From Paucibacter sp. KCTC 42545 (lineage in GTDB: Bacteria > Pseudomonadota > Gammaproteobacteria > Burkholderiales > Burkholderiaceae_C), in assembly GCF_001477625.1 (NCBI RefSeq), contig NZ_CP013692.1:2976001-3040000 (forward strand): DNA of 64,000 nt, in the 5' to 3' direction. The stretch's first letter is position 1; every line of letters starts with the position of its first letter. A model generated the notes under the pieces. The model had not been told where the DNA came from and did no database searches. It was given only the letters and a program-made list of their open reading frames with translations. Made by a program: the position numbers and the translations under genes. Shown here piece after piece: positions 54,182 through 62,026 of this stretch.

Positions 54182-55741
54182 ATGCACGTACAGGCCATGA
54201 CACCTCCGGCAGCCATCGCGCACATCATCATCGTCGGCGGCGGCACGGCCGGCTGGATGAGCGCCAACCTCTTGATGCAGCAGTGGGGCGGGCTGGGCTG
54301 CCGCGTCACCCTGATCGAATCCAGCGAGATCGCCACCATCGGCGTGGGCGAAGGTTCCACCCCCTATCTGCGCGAATTCTTCCGCCGCCTGGGCCTGGCC
54401 GAGAGCGAATGGATGCCGGCCTGCAATGCCACGTACAAATGCGGCATCGAGTTCCCGCAATGGACCACCCAGCCAGGCTTCGAGAGCTATGTGCACCCCT
54501 TCTTCAATCAGGACGACCTGAGCCTGGGCACCCGCTTCTTCACCCAAGCCTGCCTGCGCCGGCGCGGCAGCGCGGCGGACGCGAACCCGCAGGATTTCTT
54601 CATTGCGGCCGAGCTTGCACGCCAGCGCAAAGCGCCCTTCTACCTGCCGCGCGCCGACGGCCGGACCAGCCCGCCGACCGACTACGCCTATCACTTCGAC
54701 GCTGGCTTGCTGGGCCAGTTCCTCAAGTCGCATGCGCTCAAACTGGGTGTCACCCATCGCATCGGCACGGTGGCCGAGGTGCTACGTCAAGAGAATGGCG
54801 ACATCAGCGGTCTGCGCCTGAACGGCAGCGACGAGGTTCTGACGGGCAGCTTGTTCATCGACTGCAGCGGCTTCCAGGGCTTGTTGATCAACCAGGCCCT
54901 GGGCGTGCCCTTTGAGTCCTTCGCGGACAACCTTTTCAATGACCGCGCCATCGCCATGCCCACCGCGCTGGACGAAAGCCAGGACATCCCCTCACAAACC
55001 CGCTCCACCGCCCTGAGCCATGGCTGGGCCTGGCAAATTCCGCTGACCAATCGGTTTGGTAATGGCTATGTCTACGCCTCGGCCTTTGTCAGCGCCGAAG
55101 AAGCCGAGCAAGAGCTACGCGAACATTTGGGCCCTGCGGCGCACGACAGCGAGGCACGGCATCTGAAGATGCGGGTGGGCCAAGTCTCTGAGCACTGGCG
55201 CCACAACTGCCTGGCCATCGGCTTGTCGCAAGGTTTCATCGAACCGCTGGAGGCCACGGCCTTGATGCTGATTCAGTTCTCGCTCGATCACTTCATTGCC
55301 GCGCTGGAACATGCCCACTTCGGCCGCGCGGGCCAGGCCGGCTTCAATGCCCGTATCAGGCAAATGTTCGAGGGCGTCCGCGACTATGTGGTGGGCCACT
55401 ACCAACTCAATAGCCGGGACGACACCGAATACTGGCGCGCCAACCTTGCCAACCGCAACATATCCGCGCGCCTGGGCAGCATTCTGGAGGTGTGGGACTG
55501 CGGCGCTGACTTCGAGGCTGAGCTGACCCGGCATGGCGAGGCACTGATGTACATCCGCCCCTCTTGGTATTGCCTGCTGGCGGGCATGGGCCGCTTCCCC
55601 GGCGGCCTGCAACCTGCACCGCCAAGTGGGCTGATCAGCAGCGCGCAAGCCAGGTCGGCCTTGGCGGCGAAGGCTGGCGAGTTCTGGGGCCACCGGGCTT
55701 ATCTGCAGCAACACGCTGCTGCGGACACTCAGCCGCGCTGA
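54182..55741 (+). CDS. Flavin-dependent tryptophan-halogenase family protein
   Basis: This 519-residue FADH2-dependent halogenase-like enzyme has the FAD fingerprint IIIVGGGTAGWMSANLL, the catalytic Lys86 in ATYKCGIEF, the family motif WxWxIP as GWAWQIP (281-287), and the active-site Glu357 in GFIEPLEATAL. It would need an external flavin reductase, which is not nearby. Relatives in Caulobacterales and Xanthomonadales sit in TonB-receptor carbohydrate loci and have unknown or indole-type substrates. An alternative start is ATG 54197. Confidence 0.88.
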   Translation: MHVQAMTPPAAIAHIIIVGGGTAGWMSANLLMQQWGGLGCRVTLIESSEIATIGVGEGSTPYLREFFRRLGLAESEWMPACNATYKCGIEFPQWTTQPGFESYVHPFFNQDDLSLGTRFFTQACLRRRGSAADANPQDFFIAAELARQRKAPFYLPRADGRTSPPTDYAYHFDAGLLGQFLKSHALKLGVTHRIGTVAEVLRQENGDISGLRLNGSDEVLTGSLFIDCSGFQGLLINQALGVPFESFADNLFNDRAIAMPTALDESQDIPSQTRSTALSHGWAWQIPLTNRFGNGYVYASAFVSAEEAEQELREHLGPAAHDSEARHLKMRVGQVSEHWRHNCLAIGLSQGFIEPLEATALMLIQFSLDHFIAALEHAHFGRAGQAGFNARIRQMFEGVRDYVVGHYQLNSRDDTEYWRANLANRNISARLGSILEVWDCGADFEAELTRHGEALMYIRPSWYCLLAGMGRFPGGLQPAPPSGLISSAQARSALAAKAGEFWGHRAYLQQHAAADTQPR

Positions 55742-55767
55742 GCAAGGCCTGACACGCAGCCACGACC

Positions 55768-56535
55768 TCAGCTGAAATACTGGCGACGCAGCTTGTCGTA
55801 ACGTCCGTTGCGGCGCAGCACATTCAAGCCGGCTTGCAGGCGCTGCACCAAGGCGTCGTCGCAATCGGGATGCAGGCCGTACCAATACTCGTAGGCATTG
55901 TCCAACTCCAGCACCGGGCGCAGGGTGGCGTAGTCCAGCTTGAGTTGGCGCAGATTCCAGGCAGCAGCCCAATCCAGCATCACCAGCAAGTCCATGCGGC
56001 CGACCAGCAGCTTGCGCAGATTGCTGCCGTCATCGAGGGCCAACTCCAGCTCTTCGCCCACCCGCAGGCCTTCGGCTTGCAGGCGTTTGGCAGCGGCGGA
56101 CTCACGCACGACACCGATCTTCAAGCCGTGCAGGCTTTTCAAGTCCTTGACCTGCAGATCGGTGCGATCTTTCAGGCGATACAAAAGAATGCGCCGCTCA
56201 CTGATCGGCCCCACCCATTTGAATTTGCCCTCGCGCTCCGGCAGGCGGGTCAGCGAGAACAAGACGCTATTGGGGGTGCCAGCCGCCAGTTGCGTGGCCC
56301 GCACCCAGGGCGTGACTTGAATCTCCAGCGGCACTTTTGCCTGAGCCGCAATCATGCGCAGCAAGTCAACGCTGAAGCCCTGCGCCTTGCCGGAGTCGTC
56401 GGCATAGTTGAGCGGCGGCAGCGGCTCGGTGAAGCCCTGCAGCGTGACGCGCTCGTTGGCGTCCGCACTGACAGCGCTGACCGCTCCGCATCCCAGCAGG
56501 CCCAGGGCGGCAAGGTTTAAGGCGCGGCGGCGCAT
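55768..56535 (-). CDS. Periplasmic substrate-binding protein, family 3
   Basis: This 255-residue protein has a signal sequence (LNLAALGLLGCGAVSAVSA) and a bilobed amino-acid-binding fold (PLPPLNYADDSGKAQGFSVD, SVLFSLTRLPEREGKFKWVG, LHGLKIGVVRESAAAKRL). The cysteine in LLGCG is a possible lipobox. No ABC partners are adjacent. It converges with the halogenase gene. The ligand is unknown. Confidence 0.85.
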   Translation of the reverse strand: MRRRALNLAALGLLGCGAVSAVSADANERVTLQGFTEPLPPLNYADDSGKAQGFSVDLLRMIAAQAKVPLEIQVTPWVRATQLAAGTPNSVLFSLTRLPEREGKFKWVGPISERRILLYRLKDRTDLQVKDLKSLHGLKIGVVRESAAAKRLQAEGLRVGEELELALDDGSNLRKLLVGRMDLLVMLDWAAAWNLRQLKLDYATLRPVLELDNAYEYWYGLHPDCDDALVQRLQAGLNVLRRNGRYDKLRRQYFS

Positions 56536-56729
56536 GGCGATGATTCAGCCTCTGGCTGGAGTAAACAGCGATCCAACACAGGGTGCCCGATGTTCTGAGT
56601 TTTATATACGCTTCAATTCTAAGAGGGTGCCCCCCCAAATTCGGTGACAAGAACAAGACGACGCGCCGGCCGACGCGGTGCAATTGCACACTGCCCGCAT
56701 CGGCCGACGCGCCGAGTCAAACGCTAAGC

Positions 56730-57323
56730 TCAGTTGCTTCGGGTCCAGACCTGGAGCACGCTGGTGCCATCGTTCGGGTTGCTGGAGGTCATGATGATCA
56801 ACTTGCCACCCAAGGCAACGGTGGCCGAGCCGTTGATCATGACATTGCCATTGCTGTCTTTGGCCGAAAGCACACCGTTGACATAGCTCCAGCTGAAGTT
56901 GAGCTCGGGAACCGACACGCTATGAATCGTGCGCGGCCCGGCGGCGTCGTGAAGTGGCACTTCGTGACCGGTCTCCACATAACCCTTAATTTTCCCGGTG
57001 CCGTCGGCCGAAAAACTGATCGTGCCCTTGGCAACATAGGTGGAGACAAACTTGCCAGGATTGATGCCTGCGCCACCCAGCTCTGTTTGGATGGCGTTGA
57101 TGGTGTAACTACCCACCAAATCGCTGCTGGTGACCGGTCCGCCTTCGAGCTTGCCCACACGGGTATTCAGGCTATTGATCGCCGTGGCCAGGGCCTGGAA
57201 GTTGGCATTGACATCGGCCGCCTTGGCGGGCGCGCCGGCCACAAAGGTGTTGGGCACCGTCACTTGCGCGGAAGCAGCGGTGGCGATGGCAGCGAGGGTC
57301 AGGGCGATAAAAGTCTTGCGCAT
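56730..57323 (-). CDS. Secreted hypothetical protein
   Basis: This 197-residue protein has a clear signal peptide (MRKTFIALTLAAIATAASA). The mature start VTVPNTFVAGAPAKAADVNA followed by a short coiled coil (NFQALATAINSLNTRVGKLE) is a module I have seen in exported or fibre-like proteins. A beta-rich domain follows (GTISFSADGTGKIKGYVETG, IIMTSSNPNDGTSVLQVW). Function unknown. The small lipoprotein gene lies 65 bases upstream on the same strand. Confidence 0.7.
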   Translation of the reverse strand: MRKTFIALTLAAIATAASAQVTVPNTFVAGAPAKAADVNANFQALATAINSLNTRVGKLEGGPVTSSDLVGSYTINAIQTELGGAGINPGKFVSTYVAKGTISFSADGTGKIKGYVETGHEVPLHDAAGPRTIHSVSVPELNFSWSYVNGVLSAKDSNGNVMINGSATVALGGKLIIMTSSNPNDGTSVLQVWTRSN

Positions 57324-57388
57324 ATCAATCTTTCAAAAAATAGAAGTACTGAATTGGTCGTTTCTTGCTTAAGAAGTGGTGGCGAGGC

Positions 57389-57634
57389 CTATTGCCACAC
57401 CACGTTGTCCCACGTGGCCTGGGGCTGATCCCAGCTCAGCGGCGTGCTGGGCGCGGGTGGCGTTGGGGGTGGTGCCGGTGGCTCGGGTGCGCTGCCTGAG
57501 CCCCCACCGCCACAGCCGCCGAGCACGCCCGCCAGGGCGAGCGCAAACACCAGGCTAAGGCCTCGACGAGGCCGCTCCAGCAGTGGCTGGCGTGGGCCGT
57601 CCTCCGTTGGCTCAACGGATTTCAATCTCTTCAT
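57389..57634 (-). CDS. Small Gly/Pro-rich lipoprotein
   Basis: This 81-residue protein has a lipoprotein signal ending LGGC, followed by GGGGSGSAPEPPAPPPTPPA and the tail LSWDQPQATWDNVVWQ. The linker-only mature part resembles the N-terminus of larger surface lipoproteins, so it could be a truncated gene, but the stop is clean. It lies upstream of the secreted protein on the same strand. Confidence 0.6.
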   Translation of the reverse strand: MKRLKSVEPTEDGPRQPLLERPRRGLSLVFALALAGVLGGCGGGGSGSAPEPPAPPPTPPAPSTPLSWDQPQATWDNVVWQ

Positions 57635-58078
57635 GATTTCCTCGCTTGGACAGTTGAAATGAAGACCGAGGTGCGGGATGTCCTGCCCGCCCCGGCCTGG
57701 GCAATCACACCGGCTAAAGCGCGCCGGTCTTGCGTATGGGACCGCTTAGCAGCGTGCACGCCGCTAGGCCGAGCGGCACTGCCTGCGTGCAGCCGTTGGC
57801 GGCAACGGCTGGGGCTAGGGCTGGTGAGCAGGAGATCAGAGCTGGACTCATCACAGATGCTTTCTCGCTTTTTGTGGGCTTCAATTCATGCTCCCATCGA
57901 GGCGATTGGGCACATTTGATCGGCATCAACCTTCGTGCCGCTGTGGCAAAGGCGCAGCAGTAACCCTGCCCCGCACAGGGCCGCGCTAACAAGCCAGGGC
58001 ACGCCGCGCCGGTGCAAGTGCCATAGACTTGAGTCGCTCGCCGCGCCGCAGCGCGACATCAGCCATAACGGAGAATTC
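57635..58078. other. Intergenic region without supported gene
   Basis: About 440 bp separate divergent genes. Frames here are short, lack ribosome-binding sites and do not resemble proteins. I see no hairpin-T-run or repeat; promoters for both flanking genes are expected. Confidence 0.5.
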
Positions 58079-58900
58079 ATGCGTCTTGCGCTTCCTCGCC
58101 CAGCCATTCGCTACACAGCCGCTGTGCTGGTTTGGCTGTGCCTGCTGCCGCTAGCTGCGGCGGCGGCGACGGCGACGGCGGACTTGCCCAGTTGTTCGCG
58201 GCGCTTCACCTTGGCCTTTCATGACCACGGCCTGCTCTACTCAAAAGCGACCCAGCAAGGCATTGACCGGGACGTGGCGGACGAGCTGATCAAGCGCAGC
58301 GGCTGCGCTATCGAAACCACCGTGATGCCGCGCTCACGCATCTGGGTTTGGATCGAGTCCGGCGAGCTGGACTTCAGCATGTCGGGCATCAGCAATGAGG
58401 CGCGGGAGAAGTTCGCCGGCTTCGCTTGGTACCTGTTCAACAAATACCAATTCCTATTGCGCAAAGACGCGCAGGTGAGCACGCTGGAAGGCTTCGAGCG
58501 CAGCCCCGAACTCTATCTGGGGCAGATCCGCAGCTTCCGCTACAGCGAACGCGCCAATCAGCTGGTGGATCGCTTGGCAGCGAACGGCCGCATCAACGAA
58601 GTGGCCGACCACGCGCAACTGCTGGAGATGATGACCCGCAACCGCATCCAGGGCATGATCATCGAGCCCTTCAACTTCTCTCAGGTCGAGCGCGCCGCGC
58701 TCAGCAAGCTAACTCGCACCCTGGACTTCGGCGACCCGCCGGTGCTGCATGGGCTGATCATGTCCAAGAAGTCTCTGCCTGAGGCCGAGCAAGCGAAATG
58801 GCGCGCCATCATCGACGGCATGCGCCGCGACGGCACGCTGCTGAAGATCATGCGCAAATACTTCAGCCCCGAAGACGCCAAGGCCTTCGTCACGTTCTAG
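58079..58900 (+). CDS. Periplasmic substrate-binding protein, family 3-like
   Basis: This 273-residue protein has a signal peptide (RYTAAVLVWLCLLPLAAAAA). It is a bilobed binding fold with LAFHDHGLLYSKATQQGIDR, VWIESGELDFSMSGISNEAR and a C-terminus typical of this group (GTLLKIMRKYFSPEDAKAF). GGAG lies six bases before ATG 58079. It is a third orphan binding protein in the window, with no transporter nearby. Confidence 0.82.
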   Translation: MRLALPRPAIRYTAAVLVWLCLLPLAAAAATATADLPSCSRRFTLAFHDHGLLYSKATQQGIDRDVADELIKRSGCAIETTVMPRSRIWVWIESGELDFSMSGISNEAREKFAGFAWYLFNKYQFLLRKDAQVSTLEGFERSPELYLGQIRSFRYSERANQLVDRLAANGRINEVADHAQLLEMMTRNRIQGMIIEPFNFSQVERAALSKLTRTLDFGDPPVLHGLIMSKKSLPEAEQAKWRAIIDGMRRDGTLLKIMRKYFSPEDAKAFVTF

Positions 58901-59072
58901 TTCTCGTGGACTGAAACCTTGAATTGGCAGTAGCCAAGTCCCCGTCCACTTTGATGCCCATCTGATCCAAATCAAATGGTGCCGGCCGCAAACCTCCATC
59001 ATTGATGCAGGGTCGGGGCCACCTATGCAGTGCCCTGGCCGAGTTCTAGTCAATGGACGCAAGGGGTTTGGG

Positions 59073-60203
59073 ATGAAGCATTACTCGACCATGGCGATGA
59101 CGGCGGGCTTGGCATTGGCTCTGATGGGCAGCACGGCGGATTCCGCTGTCACTTGGACCATCACCGATCTCGGCTCGGCCCAAAATGTGCAGACCATGGC
59201 CTTGAACGATCAAGGCTGGGTGGTACTCGGCAACCGCATTCTTAGCCCCACGGCCGGCGGCTACACGGTCACCGAGCTATTCAATGCACAGGGCAATGCC
59301 AATAACTTTGCCTTGTACGGCATCAATAACAGCAATGCTGTGATCGGCGTTGATCGCAATGCCGGCTCATCGCAGGCCTTTGTGTGGCAGGCCGGCAGCC
59401 GGACCAACTTGCCGCAGTTGGCAAACTGGGCGGGCTATAGCTATTCCGAAGTGCGACAGATCAATGCCAAGGGCCAGGTCATCGGCAACACCGGGGACGG
59501 TGCGGCGATCTGGTCACCGGATGGCAGCGGCGGCTACGCCATCACAGAGCTGAACAAATGGAGCACCGGCAGCGCCATCAACGATGCCGGCATGGGCTTG
59601 ATGAGCAATGTCAATTCGCCCACGGCCAACTTCCAGGCTGGCTATTCAAACGGCGTCGGCGCCACGACCTTCATCCCCGAGCGGGCCGGCTTCAGACCGG
59701 CGGGCGCGGCCATCAACAACTCAAACACGGTGGCCGGCACAGCTTTTTATGAGGCGGCGGGCTATAGCTGGAACCAGACCTATGTCTGGCAAGGCAACAC
59801 GGTCACGCCATTGCCGGTCAGTGCCACGGCAGCCAATTGGCAGATGAACGTCGGCGGGGTCGGCGGCATCAACGAAGCCAGTGTCATCGTCGGCTATGGC
59901 TCTTACGGCCCTTACGACGAGCGGGCCATGATGTGGACCCAAGGGGCGCTGGGCTGGAGCGAGATTGATCTGAATACCTTGAGCCACACGGGTGCGAGTT
60001 TCGGCAAGCTGACTCAGGCCAGAGACATCAATGAAAGCGGCCAGATTCTCGGCGCCGGTGACTATTTCGACAGCGCCAGCGGCCAGTGGAGCCAGCACAT
60101 TTTCTTGCTCACACCGGTGCCGGAGCCGGCAAGTGCCGCCCTGCTTTTGGTGGGCCTGCTGAGCCTGATTGGCTTGATGCGGCAGCGCCAGCGCGGCGTC
60201 TAA
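59073..60203 (+). CDS. PEP-CTERM protein with HAF-like repeats
   Basis: This 376-residue exported protein has a signal peptide (MAMTAGLALALMGSTADSA). Repeated units of the type INxxxxVxG...AFVW follow: INNSNAVIGV, INAKGQVIGN, INDAGMGLM, INNSNTVAGT, INEASVIVGY and INESGQILGA, as in HAF-repeat proteins that may form a beta-propeller. It ends with PVPEPASAALLLVGLLSLIG and a basic tail, the canonical PEP-CTERM signal for exosortase processing. Probably located in the extracellular matrix. Confidence 0.88.
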   Translation: MKHYSTMAMTAGLALALMGSTADSAVTWTITDLGSAQNVQTMALNDQGWVVLGNRILSPTAGGYTVTELFNAQGNANNFALYGINNSNAVIGVDRNAGSSQAFVWQAGSRTNLPQLANWAGYSYSEVRQINAKGQVIGNTGDGAAIWSPDGSGGYAITELNKWSTGSAINDAGMGLMSNVNSPTANFQAGYSNGVGATTFIPERAGFRPAGAAINNSNTVAGTAFYEAAGYSWNQTYVWQGNTVTPLPVSATAANWQMNVGGVGGINEASVIVGYGSYGPYDERAMMWTQGALGWSEIDLNTLSHTGASFGKLTQARDINESGQILGAGDYFDSASGQWSQHIFLLTPVPEPASAALLLVGLLSLIGLMRQRQRGV

Positions 60204-60231
60204 AAAAAAGCGATTCGCACCAAAAGGAAAC

Positions 60232-60265
60232 GACCCGCCTGGCTGGTGCCACGCGGGTCTTCTTG
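60232..60265 (+). terminator. Probable rho-independent terminator
   Basis: GACCCGC stem pairing with GCGGGTC across a 14-base loop, followed by TTCTT. It lies between the convergent PEP-CTERM and sugar transporter genes. Confidence 0.55.
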
Positions 60266-60367
60266 CTGCACTCGTGGTCTGTCCCACTTGAACAAACCCC
60301 GCTGATGGCGCGGCGTCAGCCCATGTCGATGTCGATGGCGCTCAATAGCGGCCGGCCGCCCAAGGCC

Positions 60368-61714
60368 TTACTTCCAGCGCCGCAGCTTGTGACCCACCAG
60401 CGCGTAGAAAAGAATCAGCGCATAGCAAGGCAGAAGCAGCCAGTAACCCGCCTGCGCACCGCTGGCGTCGGAGATGCGGCCATACAGCATGGGCAGCAAG
60501 GCACCACCGGCAATGCCCATGATCAGCAGGGCTGAACCGGCCGCCGTGTACTTGCCCAAACCTTCCAGCGCCAGCGGCCAGATCGAAGGCCAGACCAGGG
60601 CATTGGCCAGGCCCAGCAAGGCCAGGAACATCACCGTATTGGGCACGGCGGGCACACCCGCCCAACCCAAAAGCAGCTGGCTAATGCCAGTGTCAGTGGC
60701 AGAACTGGTGGCCACCCCGAACGTGAAAATGATGCCGCTGGTGGCAGACAAGAGCAGCGCCGTCTTTTGCGCCATCAGCTTAGGGATCAAGGCTACGCCC
60801 AGGCAGTAGCCCAGGACCATAAAGCCCATGGTGTAGGAGGTCAGCACCGCGAAATTGGCCACGCCAAGGTTGTGGCCGTAGAGGCCGATGGTGTCACCGG
60901 CAATGACCTCCACCCCCACATAGGCGAACAAGGCCAGCGCCCCCAGCACCACTTGCGGGAACTGGAACACGCCAAAGCGGGTCAGCTCATCCCCGCCTTT
61001 CGCCGGCTCATCATCAAGCGCAATCTCGGGCAAAGAGGAGAAGTGGATGATGATCATGATTACCAGCAAGCCTGCGGCCATCACGGCGTAGGGGTAGACC
61101 AGGCGGGCCGACAACTCAGCCCGTGCGGCTTCGCGCCCGGCGGCATCCAAGGCAGCCAGGGCGCTGTCGGAAAACTGATCCACGCCCGACAGAATCAGCG
61201 CCGAGAACACCAAGGGTACAACGATGCCGGCACCCTTGTTGAACAAGCCCATGATGCTGATGCGCATGGCCGCGCTCTCGCGCGAACCGATGCAGACGAT
61301 GTAGGGGTTGATGGCGGTTTGCATCAGCGTCATGCCGGTGGCCAGGGTGAACAAGGCCAGCAAAAAGATGCCGTAATAGCTGGAGCGCGCAGCCGGGATG
61401 AAGAGCAAGGCGCCGATGGCCATGATGCCCAAACCCGCCGTCATGCCGTTCTTGTAGCCGATGCGGCCCAGCACGGCGGCTGCCGGCAAGGCCATCACGG
61501 TGTAGGCGATGTAGAAGGCAAACGTGACCCACAAGGCCTGAAAGTTATTCAGGTCGCAGACGATTTTGAGGAAGGGAATCAGCGAGCCGTTCAACCAGGT
61601 CGCAAAACCCAGGATGAAGAACAGCAGGCCGATGAACAACATGGGCAGAACCACGTCCCGCGCCGAGCGTGGCGGCGCCTGAACATCAGGGCTTGTTTGC
61701 ATGACGGAATCCAT
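60368..61714 (-). CDS. FucP-type sugar:proton symporter (MFS)
   Basis: This 448-residue major-facilitator protein has twelve membrane helices of the FucP/GluP sugar family: LLFFILGFATWLNGSLIPFL, ALPAAAVLGRIGYKNGM, TLMQTAINPYIVCIGSRESA, and FAYVGVEVIAGDTIGLYG. It imports a hexose or amino sugar with protons. ATG 61714 has GGGAG upstream; 61702 is an alternative. The adjacent TonB-dependent receptor on the same strand suggests a two-membrane uptake route for a carbohydrate. Confidence 0.92.
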   Translation of the reverse strand: MDSVMQTSPDVQAPPRSARDVVLPMLFIGLLFFILGFATWLNGSLIPFLKIVCDLNNFQALWVTFAFYIAYTVMALPAAAVLGRIGYKNGMTAGLGIMAIGALLFIPAARSSYYGIFLLALFTLATGMTLMQTAINPYIVCIGSRESAAMRISIMGLFNKGAGIVVPLVFSALILSGVDQFSDSALAALDAAGREAARAELSARLVYPYAVMAAGLLVIMIIIHFSSLPEIALDDEPAKGGDELTRFGVFQFPQVVLGALALFAYVGVEVIAGDTIGLYGHNLGVANFAVLTSYTMGFMVLGYCLGVALIPKLMAQKTALLLSATSGIIFTFGVATSSATDTGISQLLLGWAGVPAVPNTVMFLALLGLANALVWPSIWPLALEGLGKYTAAGSALLIMGIAGGALLPMLYGRISDASGAQAGYWLLLPCYALILFYALVGHKLRRWK

Positions 61715-62026
61715 TTTTGCGAAAACTCCCAGCGGGCAGTGGGTAGGGCAAAGCGAAACGAAGAAAAACAAGGGGTGAGCCGCAAGCCATCAAGCCCGTG
61801 GATGCAAGCCAGGGAGGCCGCGCAAACCACAGCGCTTGTTGGCGCTGGCCGCAACTCACCCCAAAGCAATCAAGCCGGCCCGAGCAGGGTGCGAAGGCTC
61901 GTCACGAGCGCACTCTGGGCGCAGCCGCCGAGGCAAGGGAGTCGGCTCATCCTTGGCAGGAAGAGCCGCTCCCAAAGCTGCGTCTGACCGCGCCTAGCGA
62001 CCGAGCGCTGGCGCGATCTCGCCCGA
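61715..62026. other. Intergenic region between TonB receptor and sugar transporter
   Basis: These 312 bp separate two minus-strand genes. I see no coding sequence and no clear operator palindrome. A transcript from the receptor could read through into the transporter. Confidence 0.5.

Noticed and set aside
56660..56715. Repeated CGGCCGACGCG as terminator or operator
   Set aside because: The copies are direct repeats separated by low-complexity GC sequence, with no stem-T-run and no operator symmetry.
57730..57963. 77-residue plus-strand frame between divergent genes
   Set aside because: No ribosome-binding site, no recognisable pattern and overlapping equally weak frames on the other strand.
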